Notes: a model not told the origin generated them from the letters alone. 64,000 nucleotides of DNA from Lunularia cruciata (GCA_948567375.1 OX419760.1:62182911-62246910), one strand, 5' to 3'; counted from the first letter of the stretch, positions 31,580-43,251 are shown. Numbers and translations: made by a program.

Positions 31580-31836
31580 TAACTAGCTTAGCTTGCATGC
31601 CAAGTAGGCGGCTTCTAGAAGGAAGCTTCTTGAGAAGCTTCCTAGTTAACTTGGCTTGCACTCCAAGAAAGTGGCTTAAGGAAGCTTCTTGAGAAGCTTC
31701 AAGAGTCTTGTATGGTACCTATAAATACCAAGGCCGAAGCTCATGCTAGGCATTCAGAGTTTTCCCTCATTCAAGTGTCCCAATGTGAGTTTCCATTCTC
31801 CTATTTCTCTCCTCAGTTTCGGTCTTTTACAATTAG

Positions 31837-34800
31837 CAAAAGAACTTATTATTCTTATCAAGCCAGTAATTATAAGTAGATTGATGATGGTGGATGGTAG
31901 AAAGTGTTCTGCATTTTGTATCTCACATCTATTAGGAAAGAGTATGTAGAGTGTATGAGGTTTTTAGTGGCACCTCTACACTATGATGTCATTCTAGGTT
32001 TTCCTTGGCTTGAACATCATAAGGTTCAAATTGATTGAATCCAATGACAGATTCAAGTACAACACAAAGGTAAAAATTTCTGATTAGGTTTTTTGGCACC
32101 TTTGAGTAAGACAATGAAGAATAATCAATCCCAATATGAGAAGTTTGTCAAGAAAGCAGTCATAGAGCAAGCTTTGAAGGAAGATAAGTCTAAAGATGAG
32201 AAGTTTGTCAATAAAGTAGCCATAGAATAAGCTTTGGAGGAAGATAAATCTATTTTTGCTATGTGGATCAAGCCGATTGCACATGGAGAATCTTAGGATG
32301 GCCAAAAGCCTCATCAAGCAATGGTTGATCAAATAGTTCAAAAGTATTCATATGTGTTTTGGGATGATCTACCATGGAGATTACACTCCAAATGGAGTAT
32401 GCACTTCAAGATTGAGTTATTGCCAAGAACTACTCCAATGAGTGGACCAATCTATTGACTCTAACCAAAGGAGTTAGAGGAGCTTTGAACAACATTGACA
32501 AAGTTGTTGGAGAAGGATTTAATACAACTTAGTACATCTCTTTGGGAAGCACCAATACTATTTGTTCCAAAGAGGATGGAAGACTTTGCTTTTGTATTGA
32601 TTATCATGGCCTCAATAAAAAATAGTGAAGAATGCATATCCCTTGCCCCAAATTGATGACTTGCTCAATCAATTGAGTGGAGCACAATACTTCTCCAAGT
32701 TGCATCTCCAAAGCGGCTATTGGTAGATCCTCATTGATAGAGAGGATGTGCAAAAGATTATCTTTTTCACAAGGTATGGGCATTTTGAATGAAGAGTTCT
32801 ACCTTTTATACTCACTAATGCTCCAATAGTCTTCATGAATCAAATGAATTTGGAGTTGGATGGACTATTGGATTGGTACATGGTGGCATTCTTGGATGAT
32901 ATCTTAATCTATAGTAAGGTAGAGTAGAACACACAAATCACATGCAAGAGGTCTAAAGACAACTATGACAATGGAAGTTTTATTGCAAGAAGTCAAAGTG
33001 TACCTTTTGGTAGAAGAGCATTACATTCTTGGTTGATAAGACAATTCATTACATTCTTGGTTCATAAGATCTCCTTAGAGGGAATCAAGATGTAAGAGGA
33101 GAAAATCAAAGGCATTATTGATTGGCCTACCCCAAATAATGCCACAAAAGTAAGGGCATTTAATGGATTGGCAAGTTTTTACCAATGGTTCATCCACTAT
33201 TATGCTCATGTGGCTACACCATTGACCAACCTTTTGGAGAAGACCATAAGCTTTCAATGGACCACCATGCACAAAGAAGCATTCTAGAAGTTGAAACATA
33301 TGGTGTCTTCAAGCCCATTCTTCTTCAACCATATGATCCTCAACTACCTTGTGTGCTTGATTTTGATGCTTCTAACTTTGCCATTGGAGCCGTGTTACAG
33401 TAAGAATTTCCAAATGGGTTGTATCCCATTACCTTTGTGCATGCTAACTAAACATTGCAAAAATAAATTACTCTATTTGAGATCAAGCACAACTAGCAAT
33501 GATATATGCCACCAAGGTATGGATGCATTATCTCCTAGTAAAACAAGTGATCATGCTGACCAATCACAAACACTTGTTGTAAATATTACATTTGGATCAC
33601 ATGAAGAGTAGACATCATCAATAGGAGAAATAACTACAAATTTTTGCCATCAAACTTGAGTACAAACCCAATTGGTTCCATATCATCTCCAATGCCCTAT
33701 CATGATGAAATGATTTGAAGTTTGTTCCTCTCATCATGGTAGTAATTATGACGGTGTCAATCAACTCTAAAATTCAAATTGAGTTTAAGATAGCTTTACA
33801 ACAAGATCTCTTCTTTAAAATAGTACAAGGTCATCTTGCAATATGAAACAAGGAGTACAACACCTTCTCCTTCAAGGAAGGCCTTCTATTTTTTGAGATA
33901 AAATTTATGTTATAGACAAGGGTGATCTTTGACTTATGCATCTTCAAGAAGCCCATGATTTACCAATTGTTGATCACATGAGTGTGGACAAGACCTTGGG
34001 TACCTTCCAATGCCAATAGTGGTGACCCAACATGGTATGAGATGTTTGAGAGTTTTTTTGATCTTATGAGAGCTACCAATACAACAAGGCTAGCAACCAA
34101 AAACCAAGTGGATTCCTTCAACCACTCCCCATTCCATCTACTTGATGGGAACACATGAGCTTAGATCTCATAACATCCCTACCCAAGACAAAGCAAGGTC
34201 ACATTGCAATTGTGGTGTTTGTGGATAAGCTTAGTAAGAAAATTCATTTGGTACTAACCATTGATATCATAGGTCCCCCAACATTATCATAGATATAATT
34301 TGATAATGTCTTCAAACATCATGGGATGCCTTGTGTACTCATCTCTAACCGTGATCCTTGATTCATTAGAAAATTTTGGCAAGCACTCCTCTAGATACTT
34401 GGCACCAAGCTTGATTTATCCACAACCTATCATCCTCAAATTGATAGACAAACCAAACAAGAAAATTGCACCTTGGAGGACATGCTTTGTGCCTTTGTCA
34501 ACATTCAACATACCAATTGGGATGATTGTATTGCAGCTGTTGAGTTTGTATACAATAATTCCAAACAAGCAAGCACTAGATTCTCACCTTTCTTCCTTAA
34601 TTTTGGCCTAGATTCACTAGTTCTAGATTTCATTCTTGCTCCTCTTCTATCTCATGTCCCTCATACTTCCACCTTCTTGACCACCATATCCCAGTCCTTC
34701 CAACAAGCCAAAACTCATCTCATTGTTGCTCAAAATCATTAGAAACAATATGCGGATCACTATTGTTTTGATTTTACCTTCACCTTGATGATAAGGTCAT

Positions 34801-34985
34801 GCTCTCATCTAGAAACTTACCCCTCCCACTTGATACCTAAGTCCATAAACTTACTCCTAATTGGATAGGACCCTTTGATGTCACCCAAATCATTTCTCCT
34901 ATTGCTTATTGACTTCCCTTGCCTTATCATATGAAAATCCACCATGTCGTTCATATTTCTAAGTTGAAACCCCTTGTTCCTAATC
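31837..34985 (+). pseudogene. Z3 pol: protease end, RT, RNase H, integrase, all decayed
   Basis: Collinear with Z2 27947-31150 but with far more stops and small indels. The protease end is at 31837-32000, two copies of the 60-bp repeat lie at about 32130-32255, and RT runs 32380-32960 with FLDDILIYS still readable near 32893-32920. A short direct duplication of ITFLV-coding sequence is at 33020-33065. RNase H is at 33075-33720 (DASNFAIGAVLQ at 33360-33403), the integrase zinc region at 33950-34100, and the core at 34180-34560 with its glutamate block near 34470. No segment could encode an active enzyme. Confidence 0.8.
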
Positions 34986-35254
34986 CATCTTCTTTTTCCT
35001 CTTCTGTGCAACTTCCTGGTCCTCCAATGCATATCAATGATCATGAGGAGTATGAAGCTGATTGTATCCTTGCATGTTACCACATCCAACATGGCTGCCA
35101 ATAACATATGGAGTACAAAGTCCTTTGGAAAGAGTATCTCCTTCATAATGCCACTTGGTGGCCTCTTTCTCATCTCCAAAGCGCACAAACAACCATCTAG
35201 GAGTTCAAAGCTTCCATGGTGACAAGGATGTCACCAACTAGTAGTGGGGGAATA
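34986..35254 (+). pseudogene. Z3 chromodomain and polypurine tract
   Basis: NDHEEYEADCILACYHIQHG (about 35035-35095) and, in the shifted frame, MEYKVLWKEY encode the chromodomain of Z3. A GTAGTGGGGGAATA polypurine tract (35241-35254) precedes the LTR. An in-frame stop follows HGCQ. Confidence 0.78.
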
Positions 35255-35711
35255 TACAACAATATGGTCTACTGACGAGTTAGTCAAGACTAATGAAGTA
35301 GCAAATATGCCAAATTAGCCTAGAATATTCTAGAAACATCTAGGAAGCTACTTGTACCTTCCAAGTATTGGGTAATGTGCATGCCAAATGGTGACTCATA
35401 GGAGCAAGCTTCTTGGGAAGCTTTCTGGTTAGCTTAGCTTGCATGCCAAGTAGATGGCTTCTAAAAGGAAACTTCTTGGCTAGCTTAGCCTACACGCCAA
35501 GTAGACAACTTCTTGAGAAGCTTCCCGGATAGTTTGACTTGCACTCTAAGAAAGCAGCTTGGAGGAAGCTTCTTGAGAAGCTTCTCAAGAGCCTTGTAGG
35601 TTTCCTTATAAACACCAAAGCTCATGCTAGGCATTTGGAGTTTCCCTCATTTAAGTGTCCCAATTTGATCTTCCATTCTTCTATTTCTCTCCTTGGTCTT
35701 GGTCTTTTACA
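35255..35711 (+). repeat. Z3 3' LTR
   Basis: Pairs with 24484-24948. It keeps the heat-shock-element core at 35323-35335, the palindrome block 35405-35585 and the CTTTTACA end. The perfect TCATC duplication follows at 35712. Confidence 0.9.
35323..35335 (+). promoter_or_regulatory. Heat-shock-element core, Z3 3' LTR
   Basis: GAATATTCTAGAA, three perfect units, kept in an LTR that is otherwise well diverged. Confidence 0.55.
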
Positions 35712-35716
35712 TCATC

Positions 35717-36427
35717 CATGTGCCACAACAACAGTCCAAATAGCCTAGGTACACTCTCAATTGAATTAGCTCTTATATCAAACTCCAAATCAGAGTCAAT
35801 CGCCTCCCTCATTGGGACCTAAGATACAAGTTGAAATCTAGTGCCACTTTGTGTAAACCCACTATGTACTACAATGATATCTCCTCTGGAATCCCCAAAG
35901 GACTCCATTATGATAATGTAACTTAAACCACAATCATAACCATCACAAGTACCCCACCAAGTACCACCACAAACTAAATACCACTCATTAATGTAGACCT
36001 AACTACAACAACTACACTAAGGGAAAGGATGACTTGTAATCTAACATCACAACATGCACTCTCATAGTCTATAGGTTATCAGTTCTTGTCTCACTAGAGA
36101 AAAACATAGGTTGTCTGACTAGTCATCATTCCAACCTCACTATTGAGAGCACACTAGAGTACCAATGCTCTAAATTTAGGGCACCTCACACAAACATAGT
36201 ACACAAACAAGAAGTAGAGAATGGAGGGGATCCAATCACAAGAAGTCTAAACAAAAACCTTCCATCTCATAAATCAACATCATATTGACTCTATCACCAT
36301 TTGGCATTTGATATATTATGAATGTCTATCTATTCCTAAGCTACCAAAATCCACATGGATAGGATCAAATGGTCTCTCTTAGCTAAAGCTACATGTGTAT
36401 AGGTATTAGTTGACCAATCACTAGAAC
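35717..36427. other. Unassigned AT-rich stretch, possible Y1 5' part
   Basis: About 700 bp with no open frame, LTR or motif that I recognise. By position it should be the 5' continuation of Y1 (minus strand) beyond Z3. The counterpart in Y2 is destroyed by W1, so there is nothing in the window to compare it with. Confidence 0.4.
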
Positions 36428-36510
36428 AACAAGTGAGGATGAACTAGTTGGTTAGGGCATCAATCTAGGAACTAGAGATCTAAGGGTCAAACCTTGTTAT
36501 GCACAATCTA
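36428..36510 (+). repeat. tRNA-derived SINE-like head
   Basis: ACTAGTTGGTTAGGGC resembles a polymerase III A box and, about 35 bp later, GGGTCAAACCTTG resembles a B box (GGTTCRANNCC). That is the spacing found in tRNAs and tRNA-derived SINEs. The acceptor stem does not pair, so it is not a functional tRNA. The 3' end and target duplication could not be defined. It lies just left of element V. Confidence 0.4.
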
Positions 36511-36700
36511 GAAGGATGGGTAGATTTTGCCAAATGATGACCAAAAAGGCCTCAAAGAGTACACAAGTTGGCCCATCTAGCACTATGCCTCTAAATGGAC
36601 AATAAGACCTTTCTCTTACTAATTCAAACCCTCTCCAAATCTGGCCAACCTTCACAAACTCAAGCACTAGCTGGGGAAATTTAGGCAACTCCCAACTTTA
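36511..36700. other. Short unassigned stretch between the SINE-like head and V
   Basis: No gene or repeat recognised. It could be the body of the SINE-like element. Confidence 0.3.
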
Positions 36701-36705
36701 AATTG

Positions 36706-37376
36706 TGAGTTGGCCTATCTCTTACTCAATATGAACCTTTGATGGCTATTATGGTAGTGCACCATGGACTAAAAAGGCACTGAACCCTAACTCTATCATC
36801 TGTCCTCCAAGGCTAACACCCCAGACTCAAACCATTACTCATTAGAGAACTTAATGAGAGAGAAATAATCATAAATGAAAGAATGATGAATACTTCCTCA
36901 CCCTTAGTTTATATACTTGTGAAATAGTTGTGCATCAAAGTTATTAATGATTTAGTAACTCAAGTTATTAGAATAAAAGTCAAATAAAGTCTAAAAGTCT
37001 AAAGTAATATTTAGACTCATGGGATTATTCCCCTAAGCATGTGGTTTTATCTTGAACCAACCACTAAGTCAAGGATTCCTTCACATGGGCTATCTTTGGA
37101 CTATAGAAGAATTTGAAGCAAAAAGGCTTGTGGGTCCAAGAATTCTCAACTCTTTCCTCAAAGTCAAACACCTAAGAATAGTACCAAGTCAATATACTAG
37201 AATCCAAAATAATAATGCTCATCTTTTCCACTTCTTCTAAAGTAAGGTTCACTCTATCTTAACTATGACTAACTTTAGCTAATCATGATTGACGTAAAAC
37301 CATCCTTTATCTTTATGTAAATAATATCTCTGAAGTACTTGTAATACCAAACTAGATATCACAATAGCACATACAT
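36706..37376 (-). repeat. V 3' LTR
   Basis: Aligns with 44013-44666 over the whole length: the TGAGTTGGC start, the TGGACTATAG and CAAAAAGGCTTGTG blocks, and a CACATACA end as read on the plus strand. The inner edge is uncertain by a few bases because the terminal bases differ. On the element strand the preceding CTAGGGATAA could be the polypurine tract. Confidence 0.82.
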
Positions 37377-38480
37377 TTATCCCTAGACTAAGATTTCACT
37401 TTGTCCTCAAAGTGAAGTTCTTTCTGCCTTCTACAATACATCTTCAACTTATCATGGTTAATTCTATTAAAGTGTCTTCCTCCCAACTCCTTGAGATCAT
37501 AGGTGCAATTTCTCCACACCTTCTCCACAATGAAAGGTCCAAAGTACTTAGGCAAAAACTTCTTCTGCACTCTCTTGAATCAAATAGAATCAAATAATAT
37601 TACCTAATCACTTTCTTTGAAGGCTCTACCTTCTTCTTGCCTTGCCTCTTGTCATAGCTCTCCTTTTGTTTTCTTTAGCTTGCTCCACTTGAACCATAGA
37701 ATTGCTCTTGCCTCTTTCAATTCCATGAGTCAATCCTTCCTTGATTTTTGTGCATCACCTCCTTGTGCTTTCTTTAATCCACTATGAAGGCTTTGGAAGG
37801 TAGGAAGATCAAAGTGAATAGGTAAGGTAGACTCGATACCATATACCGAATGAAATAGAGAATATCTAATGGAAGTCTTCATGGTTGTCCTATACTCTCA
37901 AAAAATTGCATGAATCCTCTTGTCTCAATGATGGTTAGCCCTCTCTATTTTTTCATCTTTGGTCAACATCATGCACAAGATCTGATTGGTTCTCTTTGCA
38001 AAGCCATTGGATTTTGGTTTTTAGGATGTGGTTACTCTATTTTTTATAGAGAAATGTTGTAGTATAGCTATAGTAATGCTCCTTGTAAACTCTCCTCCTT
38101 TAACAAAAACCAACTCCAAAGGGCACCCAAACCTAGTGATAATATGTTCATAAAAAAATCTACCAACTTCATCTTCATTCTTATCCCTCAATGGTCAACC
38201 TCAACCCACTTGGTAAAGTAATCAATAACTACCACAATGTACCAATTATTCCTTGGGGTTCTATTGAGAGGATTTACAAAGTAAATTCTCTGCTTCTCAA
38301 AATTTCCTAGCAATGGAATTGATCTAAGAGAGGAAGTGGAAGTAGACTTCCTAGTAAAAGCTTGACAAAAATTACAAGTTTTACAATAATTAAGATAATC
38401 CTTAAGAATATCCCTCAATTGGTAACCTACATCTAGAATCTTGAAAGCAATCATCTTTCCTTCAAAGTGTCATCCACATA
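37377..38480 (-). pseudogene. V integrase
   Basis: C-terminal domain at 37388-37570: KYFGPFIVEKVWRN, then TYDLKELGGR and NHDKLKMYCRR, a typical gypsy integrase end. The core is decayed between 37600 and 38200. The zinc-binding end and first catalytic block are at 38188-38454: CKTCNFCQ, then a gap, then NNWYIVVVIDYFTKWVE with the first aspartate. The aspartate and glutamate of the later blocks are not readable. Stops separate the pieces. Integrase would join V cDNA to the genome, giving the AATTG duplication seen. Confidence 0.8.
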
Positions 38481-39133
38481 CTAAACCTTCATGAAACTCC
38501 TTTATGAGTAGAATAGACTCCTCCTTACCCACAACACTTCAAAGTAGACCATCTGCTCTTTGGTGAAAAACAATATCCTCCACCATTGTGTAAGGTCTAG
38601 ATCTTTTGTTGCAAGGGCCTTCTTCTCTCTAACATGCATCCCTTCTTGATAGTTACCTCTTGTAACAAAGCCCACAATCTCCTTGTACTCCATTGGAACC
38701 TCTTGAGTGATTGAGATTTTCATGAGTGCCTCATCCAAGAAAGAATTATCTATTGGTTCAACTCCATCATGATCATAGATCCTAGGTAACAAATTATCAT
38801 TTGCATGTTTCTTCCTTGGCCTATTCTTAATGGTGTAGTCATACTTAGATAAGATTATCATCCACCTTGCTAGCCTTCCTTCCATGTTAGGCTTGTTAAG
38901 ATGTACTTCAAAGCCTTGTGATCCGTGTCAATGGTGGCTTTCCTTCTGATCAAGTAGTGTCTAAACTTCATGAGACCAACGATCATTGCCAACCCTTCTC
39001 TCTTAGTGATTGAGTAGTTCCTTTTTGCTGAAACCATTTGTCTACTAGCATAAGCTATTTGAGGATCATGCACATCTTGGTCTAGTTGACTAAGGATGCA
39101 TCTTATAGCTACATTAGAAGCAAAATTGTACCT
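38481..39133 (-). pseudogene. V RNase H and connection
   Basis: 38870-39073 encodes PQIAYASRQMVSAKRNYS, then REGLAMIVG and IDTDHKALKYIL, the usual order and spacing of gypsy RNase H. 38502-38885 follows with GRLARWMIILSKYDY and KNRPRKKHANDNLLPR, the RNase H to integrase link. An upstream FASNVAIRCILSQ block (39080-39125) is where RNase H begins. It is joined directly to the RT fingers region, so most of the RT is missing. Confidence 0.85.
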
Positions 39134-39620
39134 CTCATGACCTACAACATCCTACAAGATCTCATCAATGAATGGCAAAGTGTAATAGTCCTTCTTAGTA
39201 ACAAGGTTGTTTAGCTTCTTGTAATCCACACATACACAAATCGTTCTATTTGTTTCTTCACAATCACAATTGGAGACACCAATTTGAATTCTCCACCTCA
39301 AAGATAAATCTGGCCTCCTTGAGCCTATTAATCTCCTCCTTCATGATCAAAGCTATTGGTGGGCTAATGCAACATTGCTTTTGGCATATTGGTCTTGCAT
39401 GTGACTCCACCTCTATCTTGTGCTCCTCCAAGGTGACTTCCTTTAGATCCTTGTAACTGAAAGCAAACACATGGATGGACTTGTAGAAAATCTCTTCAAG
39501 TCTCACCTTCTACTTCTTTGTAACTTTTGGAACATACTTGAGCATAGATAACCTCCTCTCTATCTCCTCAAGTCTCAATGGTGATTTATCTGGGTCCTTC
39601 AAACCCTTGGCATAGGTATA
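39134..39620 (-). pseudogene. V reverse transcriptase, N-terminal part only
   Basis: The minus strand reads EEIFYKSIHVFAFSYKDLKE, HKIEVESHARPICQKQ and KEEINRLKEARFI (39264-39506), then VDYKKLNN, LVTKKDYYTLPFIDEIL, and stops after VVGHERY near 39135. The palm with the catalytic aspartates and the thumb are absent, and RNase H follows at once. The internal deletion removes roughly 300 residues and makes the element non-autonomous. Confidence 0.82.
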
Positions 39621-40740
39621 AAATCCATAGCACACAAGGGTTACACATCTAAATCAGATTCAAATTTGCAATGATTGCATTGATCAAATAATAGAACTAG
39701 ATAACAAATTTTTTATTATCTTATGGACACACCTCCTCTGTAGAAGTCTCTTCCTCCATGCTTCTGTCCACACATGAAGCTTCTCCTTTTGAATCTGAAG
39801 TGTGGTGGTATTAGTCATAGGAACTATAACTCTATGGTTTGATGGCCAAATCCTCAAGTACCCTTTGTGCAATCAATTAGTTTTGCATGCTACTCTCAAC
39901 CATGGCCTCCCAAGAAGCAAATCATAGCTTGAATGCTTCAAGACTTAGAAATCATAAGATTTTGAACTCCCATAACTAAAACTACCACCTTATTTAGCAC
40001 CCCTATTGGTTGAACTTGTTACTTGTTTGCCATGCTCACCACCAATCTTGAAGGTCTAGAGGGTATCGTACCCAAATTCTTCATTAACTCTTTGACATGG
40101 CAATCACTATAGGTCTTCCATCAACAAGTGCATCCTTGATATTGTTGATATTGTATATCAACAAGCATTTATTCTCACATTGATCTTGGAGACATATTCA
40201 CAAGCCTCCCATGTATTGGTTTGGCATCCACCACTCCCATTGATATTAAGCTTTTGTTTTTTTTTTCCTCTTGCTCCTTGTAGAACTCAAACCACCTCCA
40301 AGCTCTTTTCTCAAAGTAGGATTCAAAGTAATCAGTTGGCCCATTATGATGTTAGCCTTGTGACTACCAACATCCTCCAACACATTGTAGTTCCATTGTT
40401 GCTTTGAGATCAAGAAGTCTTCCATCCCCAACTTCTTCTTTAGAGTCTTTGTTGTTGATGGTGTTGAAGTGGTAAAGTGCTAGTGCGAGTGCTCCTAGTA
40501 GGCATAGGAGTATCCTTGCTAGGAGTAAATCCTTGAGAAAAGTGTACATCCTTTGCAAAATGAGCTCTCTTTTTTTCTTGTGAAAAGAAATCCAAATTAA
40601 GACCTTTGGAGTTTGAGCACTCTTCCTTCTCATACTTTCTCTCAGCCACATCTATCCACACCATGGATCCTATCTCCTTACCTTTGTTTGGATAAGGAGC
40701 AACTTGGGTTTCACTACCTCTCTCTTTCCTTCTATTTGCT
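39621..40740 (-). pseudogene. V protease region
   Basis: The block YDLLLGRPWLRVACK near 39890-39925 is the typical end of a gypsy protease (Y-D-x-L-L-G-R-P-W). The active-site DTG/DSG loop should lie around 40080-40250 but I could not read it. 40440-40740 is low-complexity linker with many stops. Only the protease end is well supported. Confidence 0.55.
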
Positions 40741-42526
40741 CCCTCATAACCCTTTCCTCCATGGTAAGTGAAATTTGGGCTATTCCTTAGATGTGACCTC
40801 TTCCCCTACAACCAAAACAATTTCTATTATTGAAATTGGTGGTTGGTTGGCTTCCTCTATATGGATAGTTTCTATAAATATTATGCCCTCTCCTCACATT
40901 CTTGTCCACCTCTCTCTTCTCCCATAGTTGCACTACATTAATCTTGAGATTTGCAAGTTGTTTTGTGATGGTTTGAAGTGGATCTTTTGGTAGAGATGAG
41001 AATCGGAGCAACTACTAGTTGTGGTGCAATCCTTAATACCAAAGTATCAGAAGTTCCACCATAATTTTAGCCTTGAGGAGGATGCACAACCTCCTTCACC
41101 ACCAAATCACTCTTATCTCCTTCTAAACTCTCTTCCATACGTATTGCAATCTTGATAGTTTCAACCTTGGAAGAAGGTTTTTCATATCTCACCTTGCTTC
41201 TAATCTGTGGTCTCAACCCTCACACAAAATTCTTAGTGAGCATGGCTCTTATGCCAATCATAGTAGTCTCCACATCATCACTACTCTTCCTCAACACTAT
41301 GCAAAACCTAGACTCTAACTTCTCCATTCTTTCTACATAGACTCTGACTTTCTGTCCATCTCCTTGTTTGAGGAAGGTAACCTCACTCATCAATCTCTCA
41401 TAATTGTTATTTGAAAGAAATTTCTTTACGAGTGCTCAAGTCAAACTCTTCCAAGACTCTTCTTGCATATCTTTTCTCTCTCTCTTCTAGTATTTTGACT
41501 CATACCTTGTAAGTGTTGCATCCTCAAAGAAATCTAGTTAATGAGGCATGCTCATTCTTCCTCCTCTCATTATTTCCTATGCAAGCTCTCTTGAAATTTC
41601 TCACAAAGGCCTCCACATCTTCTCCATCCTTGCCGAAGAAAACCAAAAGTTTTCACATCTTAGCCCCTCACTATCTTTCATTTTGCTCTCAATCTTTTTT
41701 TTCTTTTCTCTCACTTTATAGTTAATAGAGTATATATATATGATGAACACCATTTGAGAGTAATCCACCTTAGGGAACACCAAAGGTTCATGTTTCTCCA
41801 ACATTTCTATAGCAAGATCAAATCCTATAGTGCATATTAGTTGGGACCCTCATAGATATTTTATCCATAGGTTGAAAGATTATCTCCATCACTAAACTAA
41901 GAACTAGTTGATGAAGGTGATAGTTTCTCTATAACTATACTAAGACTCTCTCCACAATTTTCCACCAAAGTCTCCAAAAGTGTTGTTATTCATCTACACT
42001 CATGTTCTTTTGAAACTCCTTCCACTCTGCAAACCTCACACAATGCTTTGATCTTAGATCTCCTCCCTCCCAATCTTTGTGAAGAAGGTCCAACGTGTAA
42101 TCCCAAGTCAAGTAAGCCTCTCCTTTCCCTTAATCTCTTGCTTTCAAAGGTCAATGGATATGAACTTGCCTTATGTCCCTTCTCTCTACATAAAAAACAC
42201 TTAGAATCACTCTTTCCTTCAAATAATATATCTTTTTGATCCTCTCAACACTCTCTTCAAATTCTATTCTAAACTCTCTTTTCCTCAAATCCACCCCTAC
42301 AATCACCTCAACCCTTGGGGAACCTTTTATAGCCTCAACTTCCACTCTCTATGATTCTCCATGTTCCCTAGTTGAGTCTAAACACTCAAACATGCTTTTG
42401 GTTGTGCTCACACTCCTTATGCATGAGATCCTAACTCTTCAAAATTGACCCCTCCTCACAATGTCACTAAATTCTTTCAATTGGTATGTCACAATCCTTT
42501 GAAATTCTGCACACTTGATCAAAACA
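40741..42526 (-). pseudogene. V gag with zinc knuckle
   Basis: A zinc knuckle CFGCRGRGHI is seen at 40787-40840, followed by a stop where the last cysteine would be. Upstream, MLRFSSLPKDPLQTITKQLAN and VVQLWEKREVDKN (40900-41011) belong to the gag C-terminal part. 41100-42480 holds the decayed gag core, with TW/F-rich helices no longer in one frame. Joining across the nested solo LTR restores sequence continuity at 42526/43252. Gag would form the element's particle. Confidence 0.65.
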
Positions 42527-43251
42527 TGTAATCCTCCAAGGACAAGAGAAGAGAGAAAACACATATTTCACACTCAAACATTCGATGCCCCAAGGGAGCA
42601 CCTTCTCTTTATTATATAGACAAAGAGGATCTCCTCCAAGGAAGCTCCACCATAGGATTAGGGACATAGATAGGTGACATGTCAGCAAGCTCCACCCTTG
42701 GATTACTTACTTGGATGGGTGACCTGTCTGGTCTAGGTCCTATCTGGTTGGTCAAACAAGCTTTGACCAAAGGGAATCTTCCTGTAGGAATCTCATAATC
42801 ACGTAAGGTACCGTTGGAAAGCTCTCAACAAGACAAAACAAGGAGGGAAAGGCCAGCCTTTCCTCTGTTAGGGGGGGGGGGCATCTGCACATTTTCGAGG
42901 CCTAATTCATTTGTTTAGGCCTCCGAAATTGCCTTCAAAGATTTCAGGCATATTTTGGTTCCTACTCTATTAGTAGAAGTCCCCTTTTGGTGATACCTCT
43001 TTCTGATCTGTTTAGTCCATCATGTGAAACATCCTTCTAGATGTTACCAAACCAATTCTCACCTTTAAATCATATGTCTAGCTATTGGTTCTAAGGTTCT
43101 CAAGTTTATTTTGGTTTCTATCCTATTAATAGAAGTACTCTTTTGGTGATACTTCTCTTTGATCTATTTTGACCATCATGTATAACATCATTCTAGATGT
43201 TACCAAACCAAATTTCACATCTAGATCATATGGCTAACCCTTGGTATTACA
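42527..43251 (-). repeat. Solo LTR of family W inside V
   Basis: In its own orientation (minus) it starts TGTAATACC and ends GGATTACA and is homologous to 59432-60190. The flanks are AAACA (42522-42526) and AAACT (43252-43256), a target duplication with one mismatch. Sequence on both sides is continuous V gag/leader, with no W coding DNA, so the rest of the W element was removed by LTR-LTR recombination. It contains an 11-base G run (42871-42881) at the position where W1 has 15 C on its coding strand. Confidence 0.85.

Larger units (their letters stand above)
26186..31831 (+). mobile_element. Z2: full-length family Z gypsy retrotransposon, 5646 bp
   Basis: Two LTRs (26186-26608 and 31421-31831) begin TGTAACAATATGG and end TTTTACA. 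A primer-binding site and a polypurine tract lie just inside them. The flanks are ATAAG and ATTAG (31832-31836), a target duplication with one mismatch. Gene order is gag, protease, RT, RNase H, integrase, chromodomain: a chromovirus-type Ty3/gypsy element. It is inserted in the protease gene of Z3, a member of the same family. Coding regions carry about ten stops or shifts, so it is non-autonomous, but its LTRs look intact. Confidence 0.95.
31421..31831 (+). repeat. Z2 3' LTR
   Basis: 411 bp, near-identical in layout to 26186-26608 but lacking a few bases in the palindrome array. It carries a four-unit perfect heat-shock element at 31562-31579 and the conserved core at 31491-31503. It ends TTTTACA, followed by ATTAG. 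Confidence 0.93.
24484..35711 (+). mobile_element. Z3: old family Z retrotransposon split by Z2, target duplication TCATC
   Basis: TCATC precedes 24484 (24479-24483) and follows 35711 (35712-35716) perfectly. The 5' LTR begins TATAACAATATGG and the 3' LTR begins TACAACAATATGG; both are decayed from TGTAACAATATGG. Removing the nested Z2 (26186-31831) and one of its duplications leaves about 5.6 kb, the same as Z1 and Z2. Every coding region is riddled with stops and indels, so this is the oldest of the three complete Z copies. It sits inside Y1 gag. Confidence 0.9.

Noticed and set aside
42527-43251. The W LTR at 42527 as the 5' LTR of element V
   Set aside because: V has its own LTR pair with AATTG duplications. 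This repeat has its own AAACA/AAACT flanks, and V sequence continues on both sides.
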